A stretch of DNA of 64,000 nt from Photobacterium profundum SS9 (GTDB lineage Bacteria > Pseudomonadota > Gammaproteobacteria > Enterobacterales > Vibrionaceae): the NCBI RefSeq assembly GCF_000196255.1, contig NC_006370.1, positions 1,084,187 through 1,148,186 of the forward strand, in the 5' to 3' direction. Every line of letters starts with the position of its first letter. Position 1 is the first letter of the stretch. The notes below the pieces were generated by a model that was not told where the DNA came from, did no database searches, and worked only from the letters and a program-made list of their open reading frames with translations. This document shows positions 42,137 through 52,809 of the stretch, piece by piece. The position numbers and the translations under genes are program-made.

Positions 42137-44398
42137 ATGAGTTATCAGGTTCTGGCACGGAAATGGCGACCGTATCAATTTAGTGATGTAGTAGGGCAGT
42201 CACATGTATTAACTGCATTGTCTAACGCTCTCACGCATAACCGTCTTCATCACGCATATTTATTCAGTGGTACCCGAGGTGTGGGTAAAACCACTATTGC
42301 ACGAATTTTTGCCAAAGGGCTTAACTGTGAACAAGGGATTACTGCAACACCTTGTGGGCAATGTGGTACGTGTAAAGAAATTGATGAGGGACGTTTTGTT
42401 GATCTATTAGAGATCGATGCGGCATCAAGAACGAAAGTAGAAGATACGCGTGAGTTACTTGATAACGTTCAGTATAAGCCTGCACGTGGCCGTTTTAAGG
42501 TGTACTTAATTGATGAAGTGCACATGTTATCTCGTCATAGTTTTAACGCCTTATTAAAGACGCTAGAAGAGCCACCGGAATACGTTAAATTTATTCTCGC
42601 AACCACTGATCCTCAAAAGTTGCCAGTGACGATTTTATCTCGTTGTTTGCAGTTTCATCTAAAGCATTTAGACAATGATCAGATTCAAAGCCAGTTATCA
42701 AACGTATTAACGCAAGAAAATGTTGATTTTGAACCGAAAGCATTAAGCCTATTATCACGTGCTGCCGAAGGTAGTATGCGTGATGCATTAAGTTTGACTG
42801 ACCAAGCGATAGCGCTGGGTAATGGTCAAGTTCATGCTGATTCGGTTTCAATGATGTTGGGTACGTTAAATACAGATCAAGCATTGTTTTTGTTAGAGGC
42901 TGTTTCTGGCGGTCAAGCGAATACAGCGATGGGTGGGCTTGAAGAACTCGCGAGTGTGGGTGTGGAATGGGATAGTTTACTACGTGAATTAGCCGCACAA
43001 TTACACCGTGTTGCCATGCATCAGGCATTACCGGCAGCATTAGATATGAGTGCCCCTGATGCTGATCGTATTATTACGCTTAGTTCAGTAATGACCCCAC
43101 AAGATGTTCAGCTGTGTTATCAAATTGCGTTGCAAGGTCGTCAAGATTTAGCGTTCGCACCTGATGGTCGTATAGGGCTTGAGATGGTGTTGCTGCGCAT
43201 GTTGGCGTTCAGACCTGTATCGGGTAGTGGGATTACACCTCAATCTATTAATGTACCGGCAAGTGAGCCTGCTGCGCCTCAACAAGGTATGCAGCGTGTT
43301 CAAGCATTAAAAGCACAGATGGGATCGCAGCCACAAGCCGCTACTTCACAAGTCACTATTCCACAAGTTGTTGCACCACACGCTGTAGCTCCACAACATA
43401 GTGACCAACAATTAGCGGCTAGTCCAAGTTCTATTCAGGAATCAGCGGGTACAGTACCGGCAGAGCAGCAATATCAGCAGCATCAGCAAGTGCCGACGTC
43501 ACAGGAAGCTTTTCGACAGGAGCCTTCTCGACAAGAGCCGACGCCGCCACCTGCACAGTACCAACAGCAAGCTCCTCATTCAGAGCAGTCTGCAGCACCA
43601 CAGAATATACCGCCAGCACAACCACGTTCAGCAGCTTCTGGTTTACTGGCTGCGCGTAACAAGTTACGAAGCCAGTCAAAACGTGGTAATGAAGAGCAAC
43701 CTGTAAAAAAGGGTGAACCGGCGCCAGCTAAAAAAGTCGCAATGAATGTGTTAGACCGTATTGCCAACAAGCATGCGGGGATGCGTGTTCCTACCACAGG
43801 AAACACTGCAACTAACAGTGCGATGCCGGCGTCGATGATAGCGACTCAAGCAAATGGTACTCAAGCAAATGTGCCTGAGAAAAAAGATGAGTATCAGTGG
43901 AAACCGATGCAACCGGTAGCACCTGAAGAAGATACCAAGCTTGAGGTTGCTCCGCGTAAATTAAAGCAAGCGTTAGAGCATGAAAAAACACCTGAAATGG
44001 CGAAATTACTTGTCAATGAAGCGGCAAATCAGGATAGTTGGTCCGATTTAGTGACTAAGCTAAATGTAGGACGGTTAGTTCAACAGCTAGCGTTAAATTC
44101 AGCGTTTGAACAAGATAACAATCAGGTTACTTTGTATTTACGTCAATCGCAGAGTCACCTAGATAACCCGAAAGCACGAGAGCAGCTAGCGCAAGCAATT
44201 GGCGAGCTACAGAGTGTAGACATTGATTTAAAGATTGAGCTGAGCGGTAAAGGTCAGACGCCACTAGAATGGCGAGAAGGGCTTTATCAGCAGAAGCTGG
44301 GTCAAGCAAAAGAAAGTTTAGAGAGTGATGCTAATGTCACTTTTATCCGCCAGCGCTTTGCCGCAGTGTTGGATGAAGACAGTATTAGGCCATTGTAA
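42137..44398 (+). CDS. dnaX: DNA polymerase III tau/gamma subunit
   Basis: A 753-residue clamp-loader subunit (tau). Walker A GTRGVGKTT at about 45-53, four-Cys zinc module (CEQGITATPCGQCGTC), Walker B region LIDEVHMLS and sensor motif (LPVTILSRCLQF) mark the AAA+ part. A long Gln/Pro/Ala-rich linker (about 380-500) precedes the tau-specific C-terminus that contacts DnaB and the alpha subunit. A programmed -1 frameshift site at 43705-43711 would give a short gamma form ending after codon 525 plus one Gly. It is followed by ybaB and recR as in most gammaproteobacteria. Confidence 0.96.
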   Translation: MSYQVLARKWRPYQFSDVVGQSHVLTALSNALTHNRLHHAYLFSGTRGVGKTTIARIFAKGLNCEQGITATPCGQCGTCKEIDEGRFVDLLEIDAASRTKVEDTRELLDNVQYKPARGRFKVYLIDEVHMLSRHSFNALLKTLEEPPEYVKFILATTDPQKLPVTILSRCLQFHLKHLDNDQIQSQLSNVLTQENVDFEPKALSLLSRAAEGSMRDALSLTDQAIALGNGQVHADSVSMMLGTLNTDQALFLLEAVSGGQANTAMGGLEELASVGVEWDSLLRELAAQLHRVAMHQALPAALDMSAPDADRIITLSSVMTPQDVQLCYQIALQGRQDLAFAPDGRIGLEMVLLRMLAFRPVSGSGITPQSINVPASEPAAPQQGMQRVQALKAQMGSQPQAATSQVTIPQVVAPHAVAPQHSDQQLAASPSSIQESAGTVPAEQQYQQHQQVPTSQEAFRQEPSRQEPTPPPAQYQQQAPHSEQSAAPQNIPPAQPRSAASGLLAARNKLRSQSKRGNEEQPVKKGEPAPAKKVAMNVLDRIANKHAGMRVPTTGNTATNSAMPASMIATQANGTQANVPEKKDEYQWKPMQPVAPEEDTKLEVAPRKLKQALEHEKTPEMAKLLVNEAANQDSWSDLVTKLNVGRLVQQLALNSAFEQDNNQVTLYLRQSQSHLDNPKAREQLAQAIGELQSVDIDLKIELSGKGQTPLEWREGLYQQKLGQAKESLESDANVTFIRQRFAAVLDEDSIRPL
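43705..43716 (+). other. Programmed -1 frameshift site in dnaX
   Basis: Heptamer A-AAA-AAG in the zero frame (codons 524-525 are AAA AAG). In the -1 frame the next codons are GGG and TGA (43714-43716), giving gamma of about 526 residues. The flank GAGCAACC upstream and GTGAACCGGC downstream resembles the E. coli dnaX site. Confidence 0.85.
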
Positions 44399-44456
44399 TG
44401 TAGCGAATTGCTACAGAGCATAATGAATTTCAACCAGACCAATAGAGAGAGATAAT

Positions 44457-44786
44457 ATGTTTGGTAAAGGTGGTATGGGTAACATGATGAAGCAAGCGCA
44501 GCAAATGCAAGAGCGCATGCAGAAAATGCAAGAAGAAGTCGCAAATATGGAAGTTACTGGAGAGTCTGGTGCTGGCCTTGTAAAAGTGACTATTACGGGC
44601 AATCACAGTGTTCGTCGTGTTCAGCTAGATGATAGCTTAATGGAAGACGACAAAGACATGTTAGAAGATCTTATTGCTGCGGCATTTAACGATGCTTCAC
44701 GTCGTGTTGAAGAAACGCAGAAAGAAAAAATGGCAGGTGTTACTGGCGGTATGAATTTACCAGCTGGCTTTAAGATGCCATTTTAA
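44457..44786 (+). CDS. ybaB: Nucleoid-associated YbaB/EbfC protein
   Basis: A 109-residue DNA-binding dimer of normal length. The [21 protein letters not shown] start, helical MQ-rich N-terminus and [21 protein letters not shown] core are typical. It lies between dnaX and recR (3 bp before the recR ATG), the standard arrangement. Confidence 0.95.
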   Translation: MFGKGGMGNMMKQAQQMQERMQKMQEEVANMEVTGESGAGLVKVTITGNHSVRRVQLDDSLMEDDKDMLEDLIAAAFNDASRRVEETQKEKMAGVTGGMNLPAGFKMPF

Positions 44787-44789
44787 TCA

Positions 44790-45398
44790 ATGCGAACCAG
44801 TCATTTACTGGAACAATTAATGGAGGCCTTACGTTGTCTACCTGGGGTTGGTCCCAAGTCGGCGCAGCGTATGGCCTTCAATTTGTTGCAGCGAAATCGC
44901 CAAGGCGGTTTACAGCTTGCTGATGCATTAAATCGCGCAATGACTGATATTGGTCATTGTCGTGATTGCCGTACATTCACTGAAGATGACATTTGTGCAG
45001 TTTGTGCGAATCCTCGTCGTCAGGAAAATGGTCAGATCTGTGTGGTAGAAAGCCCTGCAGATATTGTTGCGGTTGAATCAACAGGGCAGTTTTCTGGTCG
45101 TTACTTTGTATTGATGGGTCACTTATCGCCATTAGATGGTATAGGCCCTTCAGATATCGGCTTAGATACGCTTGAGTTCCGACTACAAAAAGAAACGATT
45201 GCTGAATTAATTTTGGCGACGAATCCTACTGTAGAAGGTGAAGCAACTGCGCATTATATTGCCGAACTTTGCCATGAATACGGTGTACCAGCAACGCGTA
45301 TTGCACATGGTGTACCGGTCGGTGGTGAACTAGAACTTGTTGATGGAACAACCCTTTCTCATTCATTGGCGGGTCGCCAGAAACTGAACTTATATTAG
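44790..45398 (+). CDS. recR: Recombination protein RecR
   Basis: A 202-residue protein of the RecFOR pathway. It has an N-terminal helix-hairpin-helix ([13 protein letters not shown]), a zinc finger ([16 protein letters not shown]), and a Toprim domain ([30 protein letters not shown]). It ends in [21 protein letters not shown], the Walker-B-like C-terminal region. Normal length and place. Confidence 0.96.
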   Translation: MRTSHLLEQLMEALRCLPGVGPKSAQRMAFNLLQRNRQGGLQLADALNRAMTDIGHCRDCRTFTEDDICAVCANPRRQENGQICVVESPADIVAVESTGQFSGRYFVLMGHLSPLDGIGPSDIGLDTLEFRLQKETIAELILATNPTVEGEATAHYIAELCHEYGVPATRIAHGVPVGGELELVDGTTLSHSLAGRQKLNLY

Positions 45399-45433
45399 AC
45401 CTTTCGATTGAATTGAACAGAGTTCGTAATAGG

Positions 45434-45471
45434 TACCAATCATAGAGATAATCTGTGGTTGGTATTTTTTT
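45434..45471 (+). terminator. recR terminator
   Basis: TACCAATCATAG pairs, with G-U pairs, with CTGTGGTTGGTA, followed by seven T. Confidence 0.8.
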
Positions 45472-45921
45472 GTCTTTTTGCTACCCGTTTGAAAATCATC
45501 AGTATTTATTATTCTTTATCTGAAATGTTCCCCTCCTAATATATTTCCAAATCTGTGTCTTTATAGTGGATTACAATAAATTATTTAAGTATCAATGTAT
45601 TAGCTATTTTCTTTTAGGTTGTTGAGTTTTTTGTAGCTCTGTTTAGTTTTTATATCAGGTTAATTTCTAATGATAACTATATAAATAATGTTTAAGTCTG
45701 TTTTTCTTTATAAGTTGTTGTTATCTATTGTTTAATATCTCCCATCATTGGAATGAAGTCTACAGCCACGGAAGATGTTTCAAAATACTCGCCAGTGTGT
45801 GTAACAACACATTGACGGGAAATGAAAGCATCAGGCTACTACGGATATTTTAATAAAACATCGTCAAGTGTATCTGGCCAAGTAAGGCTAATAATAAATG
45901 CGCTGGCAGTTAGGAGTGAAC
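45472..45921. other. AT-rich leader region of the second porin
   Basis: About 450 bases with many TTTT/AAAA runs and no supportable gene. An overlapping frame at 45822 is only the porin leader read in another frame. Likely promoter and regulator-binding region. Confidence 0.5.
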
Positions 45922-46977
45922 ATGAAAAAGACAATCGTAGCAGCAGTAATTGGTTCAGTTGTGGCAAGTGCTTCAGTCGTGGTAAGTACATCTGCGATAG
46001 CGGCAGAGGTATATAGTGGAGATGAACTTGCAGTAAATGTATACGGTAACCTACGTGCGCGTTACGAAACGACAGATAACAACGTAATGGGTGCTGACAG
46101 TACGTTTACTGGTGAAGGTACAGAAATCGGCTTAGGTATGACGTACTTCCTAGCTAACGATATGTACGTCAACGGTGATGTGCTAACAGAAGTAAACATT
46201 ATTCCTGAAAGTGGCGATGGTGATAACTTTGATGACAGTGCTTTCTTGAAGTTTGGTTCTGTGGCGTTAGGCGGTAACTTCGGCGAAGTACGTATCGGTC
46301 GTATGTCTGCGATACAAGACACATTGGCAGGTCAGTACGATATTTCTTGGGAATATGCTGGTACTGCAAATATTAAGAACGATTGGTCAGCAACAGATCG
46401 CCTAACCAATGGTATTCAGTACAAATACGACATGTCAGATCTTGGTCTAGTGTTTATGGCGCAATACCATACTGGTCAAGAATTTGATGGGATTGACCTG
46501 AAAAATGAAGTAGAAATTGATCAAGCATTTGCTGGTGGTGTGGCATGGGCATCTGACTTTGGTCTAGGGCTATCGGGTACTTATACATACTCTGAGCGTA
46601 CTAAGACTGATGTTAAGTATGGTGGTGATGATGATACATCATGGACGTTAAACGCAACGTACGATATCGAAGCATTATCTTTAGCTGCAATGTACTCTGA
46701 TTACGATTTTGCAGGTGATAAGCAAACAGGTATTGGTGCGATGGCACGTTACGACCTGCCTATGGGCGTAGGGCTATACGGTATCTATGATTACGTTGAT
46801 TACGCTACAGACGACAATAAGCTTGACCAGTACACGGTAGGTGCTGATTACTGGTTAAATGATAGCGTAGTATCTTATGCAGAATATGCAGATATGAGCT
46901 ACGATAAGCAGTCATCAAATGGTAATACATTCCAAGATGACAGTGCATTTACTATCGGTATGCGTGTTTACTTCTAA
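45922..46977 (+). CDS. Outer-membrane porin
   Basis: A 351-residue porin. ATG at 45922 has AGGAG six bases upstream. A longer-than-usual signal peptide ends near AIA-AEVYS (about residue 28). The body has porin hallmarks: LAVNVYGNLRARYET, then LGGNFGEVRIGRMSAIQDTLAG (conserved strand-turn before loop 3), and C-terminal Phe in TIGMRVYF. It is distantly related to the porin at 38151. Convergent with toxS and close to toxR, whose product controls porins in this family; direct control is inferred. Confidence 0.9.
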   Translation: MKKTIVAAVIGSVVASASVVVSTSAIAAEVYSGDELAVNVYGNLRARYETTDNNVMGADSTFTGEGTEIGLGMTYFLANDMYVNGDVLTEVNIIPESGDGDNFDDSAFLKFGSVALGGNFGEVRIGRMSAIQDTLAGQYDISWEYAGTANIKNDWSATDRLTNGIQYKYDMSDLGLVFMAQYHTGQEFDGIDLKNEVEIDQAFAGGVAWASDFGLGLSGTYTYSERTKTDVKYGGDDDTSWTLNATYDIEALSLAAMYSDYDFAGDKQTGIGAMARYDLPMGVGLYGIYDYVDYATDDNKLDQYTVGADYWLNDSVVSYAEYADMSYDKQSSNGNTFQDDSAFTIGMRVYF

Positions 46978-47012
46978 TTTAGCCTATCGCTAATTAATGT
47001 AAACAAGCATAT

Positions 47013-47040
47013 AAAAAAGGAGCCTTATGGCTCCTTTTTT
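47013..47040. terminator. Bidirectional terminator between porin and toxS
   Basis: AAAAAAGGAGCC, loop TTAT, GGCTCCTTTTTT: a perfect 12-bp stem with T-runs both ways. Confidence 0.95.
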
Positions 47041-47058
47041 TTACAATTGCCGTTATTC

Positions 47059-47607
47059 TTACAGTGAATACAAAATATTTGAACCGTAAGTTAAGCTTGT
47101 TAGCAACATTGATTTTTGATCGATAATATCAATGCGACGGCTTTGTTGAGCATCCATACGGAAAATCTTCTTCACAATAGTAAGATGCTGCTTTTTAAAA
47201 TCTGTATTTTTCCCTGATGTAATATCTTTAAATTCCACAGGTTCAGTCAATAAGTAACCACCGCTAATATCCCAGTTACCAGACTCAGAAATATGTAGCG
47301 TTAATGGTGATTCTTCATTACTGAATAATTTCATTAGTGTAATGCGCGAATACGTTTTATTGGGTAAATACACCACATGGCTCGTTTGCTCAACGCTACG
47401 TAGCATGCCCAGCGTATCAAATTGCGTTTCTTCGATACGACTTACTGTTGTGGATTGCCATTCACGAGACATCAGCAATTGGTCTAACTTAAAGTCACTT
47501 GAATAATAAAGCCAAGTGCTAAAGATCCCCGATATGATCAAGACCATAAAGGGCCAAAAACGTTTGACAAAAGAGGGCATTTGAGTCGATTTATTTTTTA
47601 TTGGCAT
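47059..47607 (-). CDS. toxS: ToxS, periplasmic partner of ToxR
   Basis: A 182-residue membrane-anchored protein with a single N-terminal helix (about 14-31) and a periplasmic domain. Its identity rests on the overlap with toxR by ten bases and family features such as LYYSSDFKLDQLLMSREWQS and the C-terminal LTSLTYGSNILY. ToxS stabilises the ToxR periplasmic domain and can modulate its activity, including in response to bile or pressure in relatives. Confidence 0.9.
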   Translation of the reverse strand: MPIKNKSTQMPSFVKRFWPFMVLIISGIFSTWLYYSSDFKLDQLLMSREWQSTTVSRIEETQFDTLGMLRSVEQTSHVVYLPNKTYSRITLMKLFSNEESPLTLHISESGNWDISGGYLLTEPVEFKDITSGKNTDFKKQHLTIVKKIFRMDAQQSRRIDIIDQKSMLLTSLTYGSNILYSL

Positions 47608-48470
47608 AGCTTCGAATTATCCTCTTGGCTTGTTAGCAGGCGAAGCGTTATATTTTCATTTGGCACTGATGTGTCGTGAATATAGTTCAACCAAATTGAG
47701 TTGTTTTGACCACCCGTTACAATGATATCAACGGGGCGGATTTTATCTTTATGACTTTCTAAATAGGTCGTTACGCACTCTGAAATCATCGGTTTCCAAT
47801 TACTAAGAACAGGATGAATCTTCGTTGTTGATACCGTTATGCCATCTACAGTTAGTAGTGGTGTAAACGCTGCTGACTTAGGTGGAAAACTAAGGTTAAC
47901 CAGTAGAGGTAATAAGCATGCGAGCGCTAGAGCAACCCAGCCTAATACCATGTTTTTTTGTGCTGGCACAGCAGCAGTAACAGTCGCCTTACCTGATGAA
48001 TGATTAACGTGTGCTGTTGCTGCCGTATTATGGCGGGGTTCATTTTGGTGATGGCTGCTTTCATGGATTGAATCTGTATTGTCCGCGGCTTCTGTTACTG
48101 GGGTTTCTGTACTATCAGTGTCGCTATTGTATTCTTCAACAGGAGCGATCATTTGATAACCGCGTTTAGGCACGGTTTTTATAAACTCTGGTGACTTTGT
48201 CGAATCTTTTAATGCTTTACGCAGTGTTGAAATGGCTTGAGTTAAGCTTGAATCATCAACTTCAAAACCCTGTTCTCGCCATACATGATCATGTAAGCGG
48301 TTACGAGTAATGATGGCGCCTGGGTCTTCAATTAATAAACCTAGGGCTCGGCTTTCATTGCTACCTAAGCGTGTTAACTCATCACTTTCATGTTGATCGA
48401 TCAGGCTATTATCGTAAGGGTCAAAAAGGAATCGTTGCCCGATCAAGTATTTGGTGGAAATTTTAAGCAT
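47598..48470 (-). CDS. toxR: ToxR membrane-bound transcriptional regulator
   Basis: A 290-residue protein: cytoplasmic winged helix (about 5-108; LGSNESRALGLLIEDPG, the DSSLTQAISTLRKAL recognition helix, VPKRGYQMIA), an acidic/His linker (about 112-170), one membrane helix (about 174-195) and a periplasmic domain with Cys232 and Cys289, the pair that forms the ToxR disulfide. It is divergent from htpG, an arrangement conserved in Vibrio and Photobacterium. In Photobacterium profundum ToxR responds to pressure; that property is known for the relative, not shown here. Confidence 0.95.
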   Translation of the reverse strand: MLKISTKYLIGQRFLFDPYDNSLIDQHESDELTRLGSNESRALGLLIEDPGAIITRNRLHDHVWREQGFEVDDSSLTQAISTLRKALKDSTKSPEFIKTVPKRGYQMIAPVEEYNSDTDSTETPVTEAADNTDSIHESSHHQNEPRHNTAATAHVNHSSGKATVTAAVPAQKNMVLGWVALALACLLPLLVNLSFPPKSAAFTPLLTVDGITVSTTKIHPVLSNWKPMISECVTTYLESHKDKIRPVDIIVTGGQNNSIWLNYIHDTSVPNENITLRLLTSQEDNSKLCQ

Positions 48471-48594
48471 TTTTTGCCCCGGATATATAGTTCGTGCGTC
48501 TATATATCATATTTGTACTGAACACAGTCTGAATATAAAAAAATAAAAAACACGTACTGAAAAAATCTAAAGTGTATGAAAAGACCTATTTTAG

Positions 48595-48620
48595 GTTGAA
48601 AATACATTATTTGACCATAT
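48595..48620 (+). promoter_or_regulatory. Heat-shock (sigma-32) promoter of htpG
   Basis: GTTGAA at 48595-48600, 12 bases, then GACCATAT at 48613-48620. This fits the sigma-32 consensus CTTGAA and CCCCATNT with a small number of mismatches, about 45 bp before the htpG start. Confidence 0.6.
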
Positions 48621-48662
48621 ATATCTAATGAATTACGTAAACTAACTGTTTCGGAGTACTAG

Positions 48663-50567
48663 ATGAGCGAACAAGGTACACATATCAACAAGGAAACGCG
48701 TGGCTTTCAGTCTGAAGTCAAACAATTACTTCATTTGATGATTCATTCTTTATATTCGAATAAAGAGATTTTTTTGCGTGAGTTGATTTCTAATGCGTCG
48801 GATGCTGCAGATAAGCTTCGCTTCCGGGCTTTGTCTCAACCTGATTTATTTGAAAATGATGCCGATATCGGTGTGAAATTATCATTCAATGCAGAAGCGG
48901 GTACGCTAACCGTTAGCGATAATGGCATTGGTATGAATCGTGATGATGTTATTGAACATCTAGGTACGATTGCAAAATCAGGTACAAAAGACTTCTTTTC
49001 TAAATTGAGCAACGATGAATCAAAAGATTCACAGTTAATTGGTCAGTTTGGTGTTGGTTTTTATTCTTCTTTTATCGTGGCTAAATCAGTAACGGTTAAC
49101 ACACGAGCTGCGGGTGAAGCTGCAGATAAAGGTGTGAGTTGGACATCTGAAGGTGAAGGCGACTACACCGTTGAAGATATCAACAAAACAACGCGCGGTA
49201 CGGATATTATTCTGCACTTGCGTGACGATGAAGCTGAATTCTTAAACGAGCACCGTTTACGTGACATCATCGGTAAATATTCTGACCACATCGGCATTCC
49301 TGTTCATATCTTAGTAACTGAGAATGATGATGAAGGTAAACCGACAGGCAGTAAGTGGGAGCAAATCAATAAAGCTCAAGCCTTATGGACGCGTAACAAG
49401 TCAGAAATAACGGAAGAAGAATATAAAGAATTCTATAACCATGTTTCACATGACTTTGCTGAGCCATTAACGTGGAGCCACAACCGTGTGGAAGGTACGC
49501 AAGATTATACCAGCTTGCTATATGTTCCATCTAAAGCCCCGTGGGACATGAACAACCGTGATAGTAAGCATGGTCTTAAGCTATACGTTCAGCGTGTGTT
49601 TATCATGGATGATGCTCAGCAGTTTATGCCAAGTTACCTACGTTTCATGCGTGGTCTGATTGATTCTAATGATTTACCGCTAAACGTTTCTCGTGAAATC
49701 TTGCAAGATAACAAGGTTACTCAAGCGCTACGTAAGGCATCGACGAAACGTGCACTAACCATGCTGGATCGTATGGCAAAGAACGATGCAGAAAAATATC
49801 AGACTTTTTGGACTGAATTTGGCCAAGTGCTAAAAGAAGGACCTGCTGAAGATTTCTCTAACCGAGAAAAAATTGCTAATTTACTTCGTTTTAGCTCTAC
49901 ACATAACGATACTGCGGATCAAACTGTATCTGTAGCTGATTACGTGTCACGTATGAAAGAAGGCCAAGAGAAAATTTACTTCTTAACAGCTGATAGCTTT
50001 ACTGCTGCAAAGAATAGCCCTCACCTTGAGCAGTTCCGTGCCAAAGGCTTAGAAGTTATTCTGATGCATGATCGCATTGATGAATGGTTGATGAGCCAAT
50101 TACCTGAATTCGATGGTAAGCCGTTCCAAGCAATTACCAAAGCGGATCTTGATCTTTCTAAGTTTGAAAACGAAGAAGATAAAGAAAAGCAAAAAGAAGC
50201 AGCAGAAGAATTCAAATCTGTTGTTGAACGCGCAAAAGGTTACCTTGGTACTCGTGTTAAAGACGTGCGTACAACGTTCAAACTACATGATACGCCAGCG
50301 GTTGTTGTGACCGACGAAAATGAAATGGGCACACAGATGGCGAAACTACTCGCAGCTGCTGGCCATGATGCACCTGAAGTGCAGTACATTTTCGAAATTA
50401 ATCCAGAGCATGGTTTAGTGAAGCAAATGGCGAATGAAGCGGATGAAGAAACATTCGGTCGTTGGGTTGAGCTGTTACTTGGCCAAGCGATGTTGGCTGA
50501 ACGTGGTTCATTAGAAGATCCATCACAGTATGTTGCTGCGGTGAACAAGCTTCTGACTAAGGTCTAA
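48663..50567 (+). CDS. htpG: Chaperone HtpG (Hsp90)
   Basis: A 634-residue Hsp90. The GHKL ATP site is clear: [23 protein letters not shown], and [14 protein letters not shown]. The middle domain ([48 protein letters not shown]) and C-terminal dimer domain are complete. Length is standard. The upstream sigma-32-like promoter and the toxR divergence are noted separately. Confidence 0.97.
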
Positions 50568-50576
50568 TCGCTTTTA

Positions 50577-50620
50577 TGCCTGATACTGGTTAGTTTGGTA
50601 TCAGGCATTGTTTGTATTTG
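50577..50620 (+). terminator. htpG terminator
   Basis: TGCCTGATAC pairs perfectly with GTATCAGGCA (50598-50607), followed by a T-rich stretch. Confidence 0.85.
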
Positions 50621-50762
50621 TTTTTGTATCAAATTGTATTCTGATGACGCATGTAATCGTAGGCAAGACGGGGTCTGGGCTTGCGAGAATGGGCTATTCA
50701 GTGTATTTTCCATGTCTTTAAAGTTACCCTTTTTAAATCCGATGTTTTTTAGTGTTATTTAA

Positions 50763-51470
<708 letters not shown>

Positions 51471-51491
51471 TTATTGGTTTTATTACTAGTC

Positions 51492-51530
51492 AAAAAAAGC
51501 GGGTAGACCTTTAGGTTGCTCGCTTTTTTT
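51492..51530 (+). terminator. adk terminator
   Basis: A-rich run with GCGGGTAGACC pairing imperfectly to GGTTGCTCGC, then seven T. Confidence 0.8.
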
Positions 51531-51719
51531 ATGTCCTTATTTCAGTAGAGCAGGGCGTTGATCTAGGTGATTAAGGAATAATGGTATATATATCGTTGAT
51601 TCAGTGATCGAAAAGGCAATATCAAACGTTATATTTTCTTTGGTTTATAACGCTTGAATTCGTCGCTTAATGATAAGATAGACTTATTCTTGATTTTGAT
51701 GAATGTGCAGTGGGTGGCA

Positions 51720-52688
51720 ATGAAAAATAATAACTATGGTGTCTTATTAGTCAATTTAGGGACGCCTGATGAAGCATCACCTGCGGCAATCAAACGTTTC
51801 TTATCTGAATTCCTGCATGATAAGCGTGTTGTTGATATGACCCGTTGGCTTTGGTGCCCTATTTTACATGGTGTTATTTTACCCATACGCTCGCCGAAAG
51901 TAGCCAAGCTTTATCAGTCGGTATGGATGGAAGATGGCTCTCCGTTAATGGTGTATTCTCAGCGTCAGCGACAAGCGCTAGAAAAACAGCTGAATGTGCC
52001 AGTGGCACTTGGTATGACGTATGGTACGCCAAGCATTGCAACGGGTTTAGCCGAGTTAAAACAACAAGGCTGCAATAAGGTATTGGTATTGCCTTTGTAT
52101 CCTCAATATTCGGGTACAACCACAGCTGCTGTTTTTGATCGTATTGCAAAAGAGCTAAAACAACAGCCTCATATTCCAGAGCTACGTTTTATTAATCATT
52201 ATTTTGATCACCCTGATTATATTGATGCGTTAGCACTATCAGTCACTGATTTTTGGGCTGAAAACGGTGAGCCAGATTATTTGTTGTGTTCTTATCATGG
52301 TATTCCCAAACGTTATGCAGATAACGGTGACCCGTACCCTCAGCATTGTCATGCTACAACCGAAAAATTGGCTGAAAGGCTGGCCATGCCGCGTGAAAAA
52401 ATGAGTATGAGCTACCAGTCAATTTTTGGTCGTGAAGAATGGTTGCAGCCCTATACTGAAGTCACTATTGAAGCATTGGCCCAAAAGGGTATTAAGCGGT
52501 TAGACGTTATGTGTCCTGCCTTCTCTGTTGATTGTTTAGAAACATTGGAAGAAATTGCAGAGCAATGTAAAGAAACCTTTATAAAAGCTGGGGGCGACGT
52601 TTTTAATCTGATCCCATGCTTAAATGATAACGAAGCACATATTCGTATGATGAAAAACTTGGTTACTCAGCACTCTCAAGGCTGGTAG
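51720..52688 (+). CDS. hemH: Ferrochelatase
   Basis: A 322-residue enzyme inserting Fe(II) into protoporphyrin IX, the last step of heme synthesis. ATG at 51720 ([16 protein letters not shown]) fits the usual start; the frame runs back to 51654 without family sequence. Key residues: the catalytic His in [17 protein letters not shown], the Ser/Tyr region [14 protein letters not shown], and [15 protein letters not shown]. No iron-sulfur Cys cluster at the C-terminus, as in E. coli. Confidence 0.95.
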   Translation: MKNNNYGVLLVNLGTPDEASPAAIKRFLSEFLHDKRVVDMTRWLWCPILHGVILPIRSPKVAKLYQSVWMEDGSPLMVYSQRQRQALEKQLNVPVALGMTYGTPSIATGLAELKQQGCNKVLVLPLYPQYSGTTTAAVFDRIAKELKQQPHIPELRFINHYFDHPDYIDALALSVTDFWAENGEPDYLLCSYHGIPKRYADNGDPYPQHCHATTEKLAERLAMPREKMSMSYQSIFGREEWLQPYTEVTIEALAQKGIKRLDVMCPAFSVDCLETLEEIAEQCKETFIKAGGDVFNLIPCLNDNEAHIRMMKNLVTQHSQGW

Positions 52689-52718
52689 CAAAGGTTTGCG
52701 TCGTTGACATATCTTTAT

Positions 52719-52754
52719 TGGGCTCTTAAAAACTGTGAGAGCTCAGTATTTTTT
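52719..52754 (+). terminator. hemH terminator
   Basis: TGGGCTCT pairs with AGAGCTCA, followed by GTATTTTTTG. Confidence 0.75.
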
Positions 52755-52809
52755 GTACTATATTATGTGATAGAATCCACAAAAATCTCACAACAGACAG
52801 CTCATTTAC

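Noticed and set aside
42591..43040. 149-codon minus-strand frame inside dnaX
   Set aside because: Antisense shadow of the conserved clamp-loader domain.
45822..46016. 64-codon plus-strand frame overlapping the porin start
   Set aside because: Out-of-frame reading of the porin leader and signal peptide.
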